A program made the position numbers and the translations under genes. This document shows, piece by piece, positions 10,039 to 19,681 of a DNA stretch of 64,000 bases. Under the pieces are notes generated by a model, which had not been told where the DNA came from, did not search any database, and saw only the letters and a list, made by a program, of their open reading frames with translations. The stretch spans positions 124,001-188,000 of the forward strand of contig NZ_AQGV01000009.1 of assembly GCF_014858725.1 (NCBI RefSeq), given 5' to 3'. Origin of the DNA: Pseudoalteromonas aurantia 208 (lineage in GTDB: Bacteria; Pseudomonadota; Gammaproteobacteria; Enterobacterales; Alteromonadaceae). The stretch's first letter is position 1, and each line of letters begins with the position of its first letter.

Positions 10039-11652
10039 GTGTTTAAATTGGCACATAATGGCAATATCCTTCTAAATGTCGCGGAACTTAATCCGCCCAG
10101 CGCTGCATTTATTGTGGAAGCGCTTGAACGCTCACCTTATGCTGATTGTGCAGTCGATCATGAATCTATCAAAGCGCATTTCACTAACGAATATCCTGAA
10201 CAACAACTTGTGGTTGCCAAGCAACATGATGCTTGCTTTTCAGTGCAAGTTTCTGACGATCAAATGCAAGCCATTGGTAATTTAACGATAGCCCAAGGGG
10301 GTAAGTCGGTTACTATTGAAGATGCAAAAAAAGAAATTGTCAAAGCAGGTGTCAGTAGAGGCTATAAACAAGCTTATCTAGAACAAATCCTTACCAAGCA
10401 ACTTGAATTAGAACCAGGGGTTGAAGTCTCAGGTATCGTGGCACAAGGCCGCCCATCTGTAGATGGACAACCTGCAAAAATCATACAGCATGTGCAAACC
10501 GTAAAAGAAAGACTCAAACAGCCTAAACTAAGGGAAGATGGTACGGTTGATATGCGTGATTTTGGGGCACTATCAAGCGTAGCACCAGGGACCGTCTTAA
10601 TTACGCAACGCCCAGCCACACCTGGCAAAGAAGGTTTTAATGTCGTCGGAGATTCAATCATTCCACTGCCAGGTGAATCTTTTCAATTGATGGCAGGTGA
10701 AGGCACACAAATATCACCAGCTAATCCTCTTGAGCTCGTTGCCACTATTGCAGGCTGCCCTTCCAGTATTCAAAATGGCATGCGAGTAGATGATGTATTT
10801 ACCATTGGTGAAGTCAACGTACGAAGCGGGCATGTCGATTTTAATGGCAGTGTTATCGTTACTCAAGGCGTTGCCCCCGGTATGAAAGTCACGGCTAAAG
10901 GTGACATTACAGTGATGGGTTCTGTTGAATCTGGAGAGTTAAAAAGCGGTGGCAGCATAGAGGTCAAGCAAGCCGTGATAGGCCATCTTGACCATAAAAA
11001 TAATGACGAAGGACTCACTTGCCGACTGATTGCTGAAGGAGATATTCATCTCTCTCACGGACAATATACCTATATAGAAGCCGACAACGTCTTCATTGAT
11101 AGGCAAAGTAACCACTGCGATATAAAAGCCAACAAGCTCATTCAAGTCGGTATTGATGAACACCCGAAAGGGAAACTGCTCGGTGGAGAAATATTAGATG
11201 CTAAAATGGTCATTGCTGGAGAGATAGGCAGTGAATCTGGCGCTAAAATGTCTATATACTTAGCCCGTAGTGGGATGAAAATAACGAAAGAATCAGATGA
11301 CTGTTTAAAAGCACTTAGTCAAACTGATGACCAGTTAAGCACACTACAACAAGCAATCGAAAAAGCAGATATGCTAAAAGATGTAGAAAAGAAAAAGCAG
11401 CTGATGGCAAAAATAGGTGCAACCCAGCAACATTATTGCCATCAAGCTGAAGAACTAGAACAACAACTCTCACAACTCGAATTAAACTTACATGACTTAC
11501 TTGAACAAACAAAATTAACGGCAAATCAAGCACTTAACCCTGGAGTCGAGATCCATATATTTGATAGAGTGTATAAAACCAATCGAAGTTATCCACCCTG
11601 TACTGCTAGTTTACAAGATGGAAAAATCGAGATTGATTTCAAAACGAGTTAA
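10039..11652 (+). CDS. DUF342 / FapA family protein
   Basis: A protein of about 537 aa with the DUF342 (FapA, flagellar assembly protein A) architecture: an N-terminal domain, a central beta-helix rich in Gly (about 175-410, e.g. GSVIVTQGVAPGMKVTAKGD) and a coiled coil (about 425-500). Family members have been tied to flagellar assembly or polar localisation and to cell envelope functions; the exact role is unsettled. The ATG at 10030 touches its AAAGGA and has no spacing, whereas the in-frame GTG at 10039 is 8 bases beyond AAAGGA, so GTG is the better start. No flagellar genes adjoin it. Confidence 0.8.
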   Translation: MFKLAHNGNILLNVAELNPPSAAFIVEALERSPYADCAVDHESIKAHFTNEYPEQQLVVAKQHDACFSVQVSDDQMQAIGNLTIAQGGKSVTIEDAKKEIVKAGVSRGYKQAYLEQILTKQLELEPGVEVSGIVAQGRPSVDGQPAKIIQHVQTVKERLKQPKLREDGTVDMRDFGALSSVAPGTVLITQRPATPGKEGFNVVGDSIIPLPGESFQLMAGEGTQISPANPLELVATIAGCPSSIQNGMRVDDVFTIGEVNVRSGHVDFNGSVIVTQGVAPGMKVTAKGDITVMGSVESGELKSGGSIEVKQAVIGHLDHKNNDEGLTCRLIAEGDIHLSHGQYTYIEADNVFIDRQSNHCDIKANKLIQVGIDEHPKGKLLGGEILDAKMVIAGEIGSESGAKMSIYLARSGMKITKESDDCLKALSQTDDQLSTLQQAIEKADMLKDVEKKKQLMAKIGATQQHYCHQAEELEQQLSQLELNLHDLLEQTKLTANQALNPGVEIHIFDRVYKTNRSYPPCTASLQDGKIEIDFKTS

Positions 11653-11666
11653 TTCGTCCCCTGTTA

Positions 11667-12665
11667 TTATTTAAGTGTTCCTTCCACTTGCGTAACGATG
11701 TCATTCGTCCAGACACCCACCTGCACCTGCGCAATATGCTGTTTTTGTAATAACAACATAACTAAACGTGATTGTCCGATGCCTCCCCCAATGGTTTGCG
11801 GCATATCACCCGCTACCAATTGTTGGTGCCAGTCATGTGCTAAACGCGCTGTATCCTGAGTTATTTCCAGTTGACGTTTTAAAGCTTCAGGGCACACTCG
11901 AATACCCATTGAAGAAATCTCAAATGCATCTTCTAAAATAGGGTTCCAAACTAAAATATCACCATTTAAGCCATTGTATTTATCACAGGTTGGTGTCGAC
12001 CAATCATCATAATCAGGCGCACGAACATCATGAATTTTACCATCACTCAATGCACCGCCAATGCCTATGAGAAATACTGCGCCATATTCTTGGGCTATGG
12101 CTTTTTCACGTTGTTTCGCAGTAAAGTCTGGGTACATTTTCAGTAAATCTTCACTGTGTACAAATGTAATTGATTCAGGTAAGAATGGCGTTAATCCAAA
12201 CTGGCTCGCAACACTTTGCTCAGTCGACTTAATAGCCTCATATAACTCGGTGACAGTTTGCTTTAAACCCACTAAAGAACGATCTACCTCGGTGCTAATT
12301 ACTTTTTCCCAGTCCCACTGGTCTACATATACTGAGTGAATAGGTGAGAGCCTATCTTCATCCGGGCGCAGTGCCTTCATATGCGTATAAAGTCCCTCTC
12401 CAATTGCAAAGCCATAATCACCAAGTGTTTTGCGCTTCCATTTCGCCAATGAATGAACCACTTCGAAGTCTGCATCAGGGATCGCTTTAACCGACACTGA
12501 AACAGCTTTTTCGGTGCCACTTAAGTTATCTTGAATGCCATCACCGACTTTAGCCAAAATAGGTGCTTGCACTTCCATTAAACCTAAACGGCTTTCTAAC
12601 TGTTCAGAAAAAATACGTTTTACGCTGCTAATTTGTTGCTGTGTTTGCTGATAAGTTGTTTTCAT
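11667..12665 (-). CDS. asnA: Aspartate-ammonia ligase (asparagine synthetase A)
   Basis: AsnA makes asparagine from aspartate, ammonia and ATP, and is related to class II aminoacyl-tRNA synthetases. The 332-aa product (E. coli 330) begins with [20 protein letters not shown]. It has the conserved core [20 protein letters not shown] and ends with [15 protein letters not shown] (about 293-307), the class II motif 3-like segment. It is divergent from asnC, as in E. coli, where AsnC activates asnA when asparagine is low. Confidence 0.96.
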   Translation of the reverse strand: MKTTYQQTQQQISSVKRIFSEQLESRLGLMEVQAPILAKVGDGIQDNLSGTEKAVSVSVKAIPDADFEVVHSLAKWKRKTLGDYGFAIGEGLYTHMKALRPDEDRLSPIHSVYVDQWDWEKVISTEVDRSLVGLKQTVTELYEAIKSTEQSVASQFGLTPFLPESITFVHSEDLLKMYPDFTAKQREKAIAQEYGAVFLIGIGGALSDGKIHDVRAPDYDDWSTPTCDKYNGLNGDILVWNPILEDAFEISSMGIRVCPEALKRQLEITQDTARLAHDWHQQLVAGDMPQTIGGGIGQSRLVMLLLQKQHIAQVQVGVWTNDIVTQVEGTLK

Positions 12666-12852
12666 AACCGGACCTCATTCCCAATTTAAACCTGTTGAAT
12701 TTTTATTGCCCTGCTCTGCATGGCTTAAACACATCGTCAACAAAATCGAACCAAAAATCAACATACCTCAACAAAAATAACAAAAACCTATATTAATACC
12801 CAAAAAATACCGTTATATTTTATATAATCAATAAAAAACAGCGGTAAATCTA
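12666..12852. promoter_or_regulatory. Divergent asnA/asnC control region
   Basis: These 187 AT-rich bases separate the divergent asnA and asnC starts. TATATAAT-like sequence around 12814-12828 is a plausible -10 for asnC. In E. coli AsnC represses its own gene and activates asnA from this interval. The inference for this window rests on gene order; I did not identify a specific AsnC operator. Confidence 0.45.
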
Positions 12853-13311
12853 TTGGAAAATTATCAAATCGATAATCTCGATAAATCCATTTTGAATGCA
12901 CTCATGGACAATGCAAGGGCTGCGTATGCAGAATTGGCCAAGCGTTTTGATGTAAGTGCAGGAACCATTCATGTTCGTGTAGAAAAAATGAAGCAAGCAG
13001 GGATCATTCAAGGGACTCGCGTCACCATAAATCCTAAAAAGTTAGGCTTCGATGTGTGCTGCTTTATTGGCGTCAACTTGAAACATGCCAGAGATTACCC
13101 TGATACAATAATGCAGTTAGAAGGTTTTGAAGAAGTTGTAGAAGCCTATTACACCACAGGTAATTACAGTATTTTCATCAAGGTGATGACACGCTCCATC
13201 GAACATTTACAAGATGTATTGATCAATAAAATTCAAACTATTGAAGCCATTCAATCAACAGAAACCTTGATCTCACTGCAAAACCCTATCACCCGTGAAG
13301 TTAACCCATAA
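12853..13311 (+). CDS. asnC: Lrp/AsnC family regulator AsnC
   Basis: A 152-aa Lrp/AsnC family regulator with an N-terminal helix-turn-helix (AELAKRFDVSAGTIHVRVEK, about residues 26-45) and a C-terminal RAM ligand-binding domain. It uses a TTG start: the translation MENYQIDNLDKSILNALMDN matches the E. coli AsnC N-terminus from its first residue, and GGTAA lies upstream. The non-ATG start may keep expression low. It should sense asparagine and control the divergent asnA. Confidence 0.94.
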   Translation: MENYQIDNLDKSILNALMDNARAAYAELAKRFDVSAGTIHVRVEKMKQAGIIQGTRVTINPKKLGFDVCCFIGVNLKHARDYPDTIMQLEGFEEVVEAYYTTGNYSIFIKVMTRSIEHLQDVLINKIQTIEAIQSTETLISLQNPITREVNP

Positions 13312-13356
13312 TTTCGGTATAATCGCCAAAATTTTGATTCTGTGAGCTGTATAACG

Positions 13357-14055
13357 ATGGACAATAAACGCTACCATCGCGTGAAACGCGTCTTAGATAG
13401 GCGACAAACTGATTTAACCGTCTGTTTAGATGAGGTACATAAACATCATAACCTATCAGCAATCGTGCGTACTGCTGATGCAGTCGGGTGTCACCATGTC
13501 CATGCTGTTTGGCCGCAAGAGCAGCGCCGCTTAACCAACAATACCTCTGGTGGCAGTAAAAACTGGGTAGAAACCCATATGCACGACGACATTCATGATG
13601 CCGTTGGCGCCATTAGAGCACAAAACCCAGACATTCAAATACTGGCTACTAACCTCAGCGACAGTGCAGTCGATTTCAGGGAAATTGATTACACCAAGCC
13701 TACCGCTATTATCGTCGGTCAAGAGCGCACGGGTATATCAGATGATGCTTTGGCACATGCCGATCAACACATCGTGATCCCGATGGAAGGCATGGTGCAA
13801 TCATTAAATGTATCGGTGGCTGCTGCACTCATTTTATATGAAGCACAAAGACAACGAGAAGCCGCTGGCTGCTATCAACGTAATGATATGCTTGATGAAA
13901 GTATTAAACATCGCTTATTGTTTGAAGGCTGCCATCCGATTATCGCAGAGCGTTGTGTGGAAAAAGGCTTACCTTATCCTGAGCTAGATGACGATGGCGA
14001 CATTGTTGCAGATGAGACCTTTTGGAACACGCTTAAGTTTAGCAACCCCAAATAA
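13357..14055 (+). CDS. trmH: tRNA (guanosine(18)-2'-O)-methyltransferase
   Basis: TrmH is a SPOUT-class enzyme that methylates the ribose of G18 in tRNA. The protein shows the SpoU motifs: SAIVRTADAVGCHHVHAVWP near the N-terminus, IIVGQERTGIS in the middle, and IPMEGMVQSLNVSVAAALIL forming the C-terminal trefoil knot. A GTG at 13342 would add five residues, but family alignment favours the ATG at 13357 (MDNKRYHRVKRVL, 232 aa). recG follows 15 bases after the stop, so the two are probably an operon. Confidence 0.93.
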   Translation: MDNKRYHRVKRVLDRRQTDLTVCLDEVHKHHNLSAIVRTADAVGCHHVHAVWPQEQRRLTNNTSGGSKNWVETHMHDDIHDAVGAIRAQNPDIQILATNLSDSAVDFREIDYTKPTAIIVGQERTGISDDALAHADQHIVIPMEGMVQSLNVSVAAALILYEAQRQREAAGCYQRNDMLDESIKHRLLFEGCHPIIAERCVEKGLPYPELDDDGDIVADETFWNTLKFSNPK

Positions 14056-14070
14056 ATAACAAGGAAAAGT

Positions 14071-16158
14071 ATGTCGAACCCCACTCTATCGAGTTACCCA
14101 ATCACTGAGTTAAAAGGTGTCGGCCCTAAAGTGGCTGAAAAACTGGCTAAGTTGGGTATTCGCAGTGTCCAAGATATGCTTTTTCATTTACCGCTGCGCT
14201 ACGAAGACCGCGCCAGAACCTACTCAATAGCACAATTGAGTGCCCATAGCCACGTGAGCATTGAAGCGGAAATAGAACATGCACAAATTACCATTGGCAA
14301 ACGTCGCATGTTGGTCTGCCAAGTCAATGACGGTACGGGCCGTTTAACTCTGCGGTTTTTTAACTTTAACGCCGCACAAAAAAATGCCATGGTGACGGGA
14401 AAAATTATTCGCTGCTTTGGTGAAGTACGCAGGGGCCGCACAGGCTTTGAAATGGCGCACCCTGAATACAGTATTAGAGAGTGTCAAAGTGAACCATTAG
14501 ACCCAGAACTAAGCACCTTAACAGCGGTTTACCCTACCACTGAAGGGCTAAAGCAGCTCAATATTCGGTCTATCGCTAATAAAGCTCTGGCTCTATTAGA
14601 AAAGTATCAAATAGAAGAGTATTTACCCAGTCAATATCGCCCCTCACAGCTGAGTGTCACTGAGGCGGTACTTCTGCTACATAAACCACCGCAAGACATT
14701 AACCTGACTGAGCTTGAACTAGGCCAACATCCTGCCCAGCAGCGCCTGGCATTTGAAGAATTGCTGGCACAAAACCTCAGCTTGTTACAATTAAGACAAA
14801 AAGGCCAAACAGTTAAAGCGGTGTCTTTACCACCAACGAATACATTCGAACCGCTGTTCTTGGCTGAGTTGCCTTTTTCGCCTACCAATGCACAAAGCCG
14901 TGTTGTGGCAGAAATTAAACAAGATTTACAACAGCCATTTCCGATGATGCGACTCGTGCAAGGCGATGTTGGTTCTGGTAAAACCTTGGTTGCAGCACTA
15001 GCGGCACTCACCGCAATTGCCAAAGGGTATCAAGTGGCCTTAATGGCCCCCACCGAAATACTGTCAGAGCAACATGGTATTAACTTTACCGCCTGGTTTA
15101 CTCAGCTTGGTATTGAAGTAGTTTGGCTCGGCGGTAAAACCAAAGGCAAAGAACGTGAAAAAGTACTGGAGCAAATTAGTTCTGGTCAAGCGCAAATGGT
15201 CATTGGTACCCATGCATTATTTCAAGAACAAGTGCAGTTTTATAACCTGGCATTGATCATCATTGATGAACAACATCGTTTTGGTGTTCATCAACGACTC
15301 GCATTACGTGAGAAAGGGAAATTTAATGACTGTTACCCCCACCAGCTAGTCATGACTGCGACGCCGATTCCTCGTACCTTGGCAATGACCGCCTATGCCG
15401 ACTTAGAAACCTCCGTCATTGATGAACTGCCCCCAGGGCGAACCCCGATCATGACGGTCGCAGTGCCTGATACACGCCGAGAGCAAGTCATCGATCGTGT
15501 AAAAAAAGCCTGTGTAGACGATAACCGCCAAGTATATTGGGTATGCACACTTATTGATGAGTCAGAAGCATTGCAATGCCAAGCTGCTGAAGATACCGCA
15601 CAACAGCTCACTGAGTTATTGCCTGAACTTAAAATTGCCTTAGTGCACGGCAGAATGAAAGCCAAAGAAAAACAAGAAATAATGGCAGCCTTTAAACGCG
15701 GTGACACACACGTTTTAGTGGCTACCACGGTTATAGAGGTCGGTGTAGATGTACCAAACGCCAGCCTGATTATCATTGAAAACCCTGAAAGACTGGGATT
15801 AGCACAGTTACACCAATTACGTGGTCGAGTGGGCCGAGGGGCCATCGCATCCCACTGCCTACTTTTGTATCATGCACCTTTGTCTGTCACTGCACAAAAG
15901 CGCTTAGGCGTTTTACGTGATAGTAATGACGGGTTTGTAATTGCTGAGCGTGATTTAGAAATTCGCGGCCCAGGAGAAGTACTTGGTACGAAACAAACTG
16001 GCCTTGCCGAATTTAAAATTGCCGATTTAAACCGCGACAAAGCCTTATTGAATCAGGTACGCCCACTGGCATTTACGCTGATGAAAAGCCACCCAGATAT
16101 GATTGAGCCCTTAGTCAGGCGCTGGCTTGGTGCTAAGTCTGAGCTGGCCATGGCATAA
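14071..16158 (+). CDS. recG: ATP-dependent DNA helicase RecG
   Basis: RecG remodels branched DNA such as stalled forks, R-loops and Holliday junctions. The 695-aa protein (E. coli 693) has an N-terminal wedge/OB region (about 50-160, GVGPKVAEKLAKLGIRS at the start). Helicase motifs follow: Walker A GDVGSGKT near 297, DEQH near 397, MTATPIPRTLA, and LHQLRGRVGRG in the second RecA lobe. AAGGAAAAG precedes the ATG. It is downstream of trmH, and a bidirectional terminator separates it from the convergent galE. Confidence 0.96.
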   Translation: MSNPTLSSYPITELKGVGPKVAEKLAKLGIRSVQDMLFHLPLRYEDRARTYSIAQLSAHSHVSIEAEIEHAQITIGKRRMLVCQVNDGTGRLTLRFFNFNAAQKNAMVTGKIIRCFGEVRRGRTGFEMAHPEYSIRECQSEPLDPELSTLTAVYPTTEGLKQLNIRSIANKALALLEKYQIEEYLPSQYRPSQLSVTEAVLLLHKPPQDINLTELELGQHPAQQRLAFEELLAQNLSLLQLRQKGQTVKAVSLPPTNTFEPLFLAELPFSPTNAQSRVVAEIKQDLQQPFPMMRLVQGDVGSGKTLVAALAALTAIAKGYQVALMAPTEILSEQHGINFTAWFTQLGIEVVWLGGKTKGKEREKVLEQISSGQAQMVIGTHALFQEQVQFYNLALIIIDEQHRFGVHQRLALREKGKFNDCYPHQLVMTATPIPRTLAMTAYADLETSVIDELPPGRTPIMTVAVPDTRREQVIDRVKKACVDDNRQVYWVCTLIDESEALQCQAAEDTAQQLTELLPELKIALVHGRMKAKEKQEIMAAFKRGDTHVLVATTVIEVGVDVPNASLIIIENPERLGLAQLHQLRGRVGRGAIASHCLLLYHAPLSVTAQKRLGVLRDSNDGFVIAERDLEIRGPGEVLGTKQTGLAEFKIADLNRDKALLNQVRPLAFTLMKSHPDMIEPLVRRWLGAKSELAMA

Positions 16159-16191
16159 CCACGTTAATTCCAATAAAACCACCAAAAATGA

Positions 16192-16213
16192 AAAGCCCCA
16201 ACATGGGGCTTTA
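16192..16213. terminator. Bidirectional terminator between recG and galE
   Basis: A 7-bp GC-rich stem AAGCCCC / GGGGCTT with an AACAT loop, A-rich on one side and T-rich on the other. It sits about 35 bases after recG and about 30 bases from the end of galE, and fits both convergent genes. Confidence 0.8.
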
Positions 16214-16241
16214 TTTGAATTGTCGACCTGCAAAAATACGT

Positions 16242-17258
16242 TTATGCGCTATAGCCTTGTGGGTTACCACTTTGCCAGCGCCATGTATCTTGCATCATCT
16301 CGTCAATACCACGCTCAGCTTGCCAGTTAAGTTCCGTACGAGCTTTCTCTGGGGCTGCATAGCATGCCGCGATATCACCTTCTCTACGCGGTGAAATCGT
16401 ATAAGGCACCGCTTTATCTGACGCAGTTTCAAATGCCTGCACCATTTGTAACACTGAATAACCATTGCCTGTGCCTAAATTATAAATATGCACGCCACTA
16501 TGACGACTTATGTGTATCAGCGCTTTTAAATGCCCTAAAGCCAAATCAACTACGTGAATGTAATCGCGCACGCCCGTGCCATCCACCGTGTCATAGTCGT
16601 TGCCAAACACCCCTAAGCTTTCTAGCTTACCTACGGCAACTTGTGCAATATACGGCAGCAAATTATTCGGGATACCATTAGGGTCTTCACCAATGCGTCC
16701 AGATTCATGTGCCCCAACGGGGTTAAAGTAACGCAATATAGCAAAGGCCCAGCGTGAGTCTGACTTCGCCACATCTTGTAAAACCATTTCAACCATTAAT
16801 TTAGACGTACCATAGGGGTTAGTCGTGCCCCCCACCGGGAAATCTTCACGAATTGGTAAACTCGCAGGATCGCCATATACCGTCGCCGACGAACTAAACA
16901 CCAACTTAAATACGCCAGCATCACGCATCGCATCCAATAACGTTAATGTGCCCTGTACGTTAGTTTGATAATACTCAACCGGCTTACGAACAGACTCACC
17001 CACCGCCTTTAACCCCGCAAAATGGATTACCTGATCAATAGCGTGTTGTTGAAAAACAGTATCTAGAAAAGCTTTATCTAAAATATCACCTTGATGAAAC
17101 ACCACCTCTTTACCCGTGATATCTTTTACGCGGGTGAGCGACTCTGAAGATGAATTACACAGGTTATCAACCACCACAACCTGCTCACCTTCATTCAAAA
17201 GCTCTAACACTGTGTGTGATCCAATATATCCTGCGCCACCCGTTACTAAAATAGCCAT
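16242..17258 (-). CDS. galE: UDP-glucose 4-epimerase
   Basis: GalE interconverts UDP-glucose and UDP-galactose and supplies sugars for surface polysaccharides. The 338-aa short-chain dehydrogenase fold has the NAD motif [10 protein letters not shown] at residues 7-16, the catalytic Ser region FSSSATVYG, and the YxxxK pair in [11 protein letters not shown] near residue 150. No gal operon or polysaccharide genes adjoin. The leader has an unusual triple purine-rich repeat. Confidence 0.95.
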   Translation of the reverse strand: MAILVTGGAGYIGSHTVLELLNEGEQVVVVDNLCNSSSESLTRVKDITGKEVVFHQGDILDKAFLDTVFQQHAIDQVIHFAGLKAVGESVRKPVEYYQTNVQGTLTLLDAMRDAGVFKLVFSSSATVYGDPASLPIREDFPVGGTTNPYGTSKLMVEMVLQDVAKSDSRWAFAILRYFNPVGAHESGRIGEDPNGIPNNLLPYIAQVAVGKLESLGVFGNDYDTVDGTGVRDYIHVVDLALGHLKALIHISRHSGVHIYNLGTGNGYSVLQMVQAFETASDKAVPYTISPRREGDIAACYAAPEKARTELNWQAERGIDEMMQDTWRWQSGNPQGYSA

Positions 17259-17264
17259 ACCTTG

Positions 17265-17284
17265 CCTTTACCTTTACCTTTACC
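17265..17284 (-). repeat. galE: Hexamer repeat at the galE ribosome-binding site
   Basis: On the coding strand, the 20 bases here read as three tandem GGTAAA hexamers plus GG, directly before GGCAAGGT and the galE ATG. Each hexamer contains an AAGG-type Shine-Dalgarno core, so copy-number slippage would change how many ribosome-binding sequences precede the start. Confidence 0.6.
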
Positions 17285-17337
17285 ATTCATGATGCTTGCT
17301 GCACATTTTAGCCAACAAGTCTGTTCTTGCGCAATAA

Positions 17338-18201
17338 TTAAAGCGTATTACATACAAATGCTAACTTGCCATCATTATAACTCAATCGTGAAATCTGTGT
17401 TTTACAATATTGGGTTAAGTTCATCCATTGTGATACCACTTTTGGTGACGTAATTTCACGGGTAAAAATGCGATTATTTAACGCGTATGCAACTGTCTCA
17501 TCATCTAACCAAGTATAATCTCGTACTGACTTTGGCAAAGCAAAATGGGACGTAACCAGCTGCGTTTTTGGTGAATACGTTGCAAACCATAACTGTTGAC
17601 TTTTATTGTAGGTAAATGAGTAAACTTGTTTGGTTTTATTAAATGCCAAACTTCTATCAATGTCTTTAGCAACTAACTTAGGTAAATGACCATCGGTATC
17701 TGTGAAGTGCAGTTCATGTGGCGTGCCCAACACAAATAACATCACATCTTGCTGTTCACCCCACACGTGATAACCCACAGGATCTATATGTGCCAATAAA
17801 GGCGTTGCTTTACGAGCACTATCAAATGGATAAAACCAAAGCCGCTGCTTACCTGTACTTTCAACCACAATGGTTGATAGGCCGTCATCGTGAGGGTATA
17901 AAGTCGGTGAATATTCCGAGATGGGGGAATTTGTGAGGTTACGCGTTTGCTGCGTGGTAAAGTCATAGAAAAACAAATCTGTTTGACTGCCCTCCAGAGT
18001 GCTTAACTCTTTGGTAAAATACACACCGCTATCAGTTGTAAGTGGCTGGTTATGGTAACTATCATCCGATGTAATGGCTTTCACTTTAACACCTTGCGGC
18101 GTTTTTTCAGCCACAAACAATTGACTACTTGGCATGGCTGAAATGGCATGCATACTGGTAAATGCACACCACAGCGTGCTGATAAAAACTAGAACCTTCA
18201 T
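17338..18201 (-). CDS. Secreted TolB/WD40-like beta-propeller protein
   Basis: A 287-aa protein with an N-terminal signal peptide (about residues 1-20, MKVLVFISTLWCAFTSMHA). It contains repeated beta-strand segments such as TQQTRNLTNSPISEYSPTLY and VESTGKQRLWFYPFD, which resemble TolB/PD40 propeller blades. It is probably periplasmic. No catalytic motif is visible and the function is unknown; it could be a scaffold or a divergent partner of a peptidase. It is divergent from prkB and on the same strand as galE. Confidence 0.6.
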   Translation of the reverse strand: MKVLVFISTLWCAFTSMHAISAMPSSQLFVAEKTPQGVKVKAITSDDSYHNQPLTTDSGVYFTKELSTLEGSQTDLFFYDFTTQQTRNLTNSPISEYSPTLYPHDDGLSTIVVESTGKQRLWFYPFDSARKATPLLAHIDPVGYHVWGEQQDVMLFVLGTPHELHFTDTDGHLPKLVAKDIDRSLAFNKTKQVYSFTYNKSQQLWFATYSPKTQLVTSHFALPKSVRDYTWLDDETVAYALNNRIFTREITSPKVVSQWMNLTQYCKTQISRLSYNDGKLAFVCNTL

Positions 18202-18327
18202 AATATTCCCTGTCTTTTTTGCCTATGATAACCACTTGCTAAACAAAGCACAAAGCTTGCTATCTTGCCGGCATCAGGTAACATCAATTTCACAAACGTT
18301 CCCAATTACTGAGATCATGAGGCGAAT

Positions 18328-19227
18328 ATGTCGCAAAAACATCCGATAATAGCCATTACAGGTAGCTCTGGTGCAGGAACAACGACCACCACCAATGCTA
18401 TCAAACATATCTTTCGTAGTCTTGATGCCAATGCTGCATTGATTGAAGGGGACAGCTTTCACCGTTATACTCGCCCAGAAATGGATAAGCTCAAACGTGA
18501 AGCATTACAAGAAGGCAAACACATCAGCTACTTTGGCAAAGAAGCCAATGATTTTTGTGCGCTAGAGGAGCTTTTTGACAATTATGGTCAGCTCGGTGAA
18601 GGCCGTGTTCGCCGGTATTTGCATACTTTTGATGATGCCGTTCCGTATAATCAGCTGCCCGGCACATTTACACCTTACCAGCAGCTTGATAAAAATACCG
18701 ATGTGCTTTTTTATGAGGGCCTTCATGGGGGCGTAGTAACACAAGAACATGACGTTGCTAAACACGTTGATTTACTCATTGGGATGGTGCCAATTATCAA
18801 CCTTGAGTGGATCCAAAAAATGATCCGTGATACCAACGAACGCGGTCATTCACGCGAAGCCGTGATGAGCTCGATTGTACGCAGTATGGATGATTACATT
18901 ACCCACATCACCCCCCAATTTTCACGTACCCATATCAACTTTCAACGAGTGCCGACAGTCGACACGTCAAACCCATTTAGCGCCAAAGATATTCCCTCTT
19001 TAGATGAAAGCTTTGTGGTGATCCGCTTTCGCGGTATCGACGACGTTAACTTCCCTTATTACCTGCAAATGATAGAAGGCAGCTTTATGTCAAGAATGAA
19101 TACCCTTGTCGTACCGGGTGGGAAAATGGGCTTAGCAATGGAGCTAGTATTAACCCCGCTTATCAAAGATCTATTACTCAAAAAACGCGCTTTAGAAAGC
19201 ATGGTGCAGGTCGACTTACCTATTTAA
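18328..19227 (+). CDS. prkB: Phosphoribulokinase-like protein PrkB
   Basis: A 299-aa member of the phosphoribulokinase/uridine kinase P-loop family, closest to E. coli PrkB (YhfF-region protein). The nucleotide loop reads ITGSSGAGTTTTTNA (about residues 10-24). DALF-type Walker B residues appear in VLFYEGLHGG. No RuBisCO or Calvin-cycle genes are in the window, so a carbon-fixing role is unlikely; the true substrate is uncertain. A tandem inverted-repeat element begins at its stop codon. Confidence 0.88.
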   Translation: MSQKHPIIAITGSSGAGTTTTTNAIKHIFRSLDANAALIEGDSFHRYTRPEMDKLKREALQEGKHISYFGKEANDFCALEELFDNYGQLGEGRVRRYLHTFDDAVPYNQLPGTFTPYQQLDKNTDVLFYEGLHGGVVTQEHDVAKHVDLLIGMVPIINLEWIQKMIRDTNERGHSREAVMSSIVRSMDDYITHITPQFSRTHINFQRVPTVDTSNPFSAKDIPSLDESFVVIRFRGIDDVNFPYYLQMIEGSFMSRMNTLVVPGGKMGLAMELVLTPLIKDLLLKKRALESMVQVDLPI

Positions 19228-19418
19228 CCTCAGCTCTGGATAAGCGAATTTGCCCAATAAAGCTATTTTTCTCACTCTCGGCGTTGCTTTCATTTGTAAT
19301 AGCCCGCTATTACTGCATAAAATCGCCTTGATATTGAGCAAAATATCATCATTGGATTGTACGTAAGTTTATTTATAAAACATTTTCTATTCCAAAACCC
19401 TTACTCAAATCTGAGGTT
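19226..19418. repeat. MITE-like inverted-repeat element, copy 1
   Basis: A 193-bp unit bounded by imperfect 19-bp terminal inverted repeats (AACCTCAGCTCTGGATAAG on the left; the reverse complement of the right end is AACCTCAGATTTGAGTAAG). It contains an internal hairpin GTAATAGCCCGCTATTAC. It begins within the prkB stop codon and has no ORF. A second copy follows after four bases. It looks like a non-autonomous mobile element. Confidence 0.7.
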
Positions 19419-19422
19419 AATT

Positions 19423-19615
19423 AACCTCAGTTCTGGATAAGCGAATTTGCTCAATCAAGCTATTTTTCTCACTCTCGGCGTTGCTTTCATTTGTAATAGC
19501 CCGCTATTACTGCATAAAATCGCCTTGATATTGAGCAAAATATCATCATTGGATTGTAGTTAAGTTTGTTTTCAAAACACTTTCTATTCCAAAACCCTTA
19601 TCCAAACCTGAGGTT
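19423..19615. repeat. MITE-like inverted-repeat element, copy 2
   Basis: The second 193-bp copy differs from the first at roughly 13 positions by eye (about 93% identity). Its terminal repeats pair better (AACCTCAGTTCTGGATAAG against AACCTCAGGTTTGGATAAG). The two copies account for almost all of the 454-base gap between prkB and yjjX; the remaining 66 bases before yjjX hold its leader. Confidence 0.7.
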
Positions 19616-19681
19616 ATTTAACTTGCGGGCAAATAACACCAAGCTTACACTGTTTGCTCTTTTGTACAGCACGAGATTTCA

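Noticed and set aside
18328..19227. Calvin-cycle phosphoribulokinase
   Set aside because: The protein matches the PrkB type found in heterotrophic gammaproteobacteria and no RuBisCO or cycle genes are present.
19226..19615. Insertion sequence with transposase
   Set aside because: The elements are under 200 bp and contain no ORF; they can only be non-autonomous.
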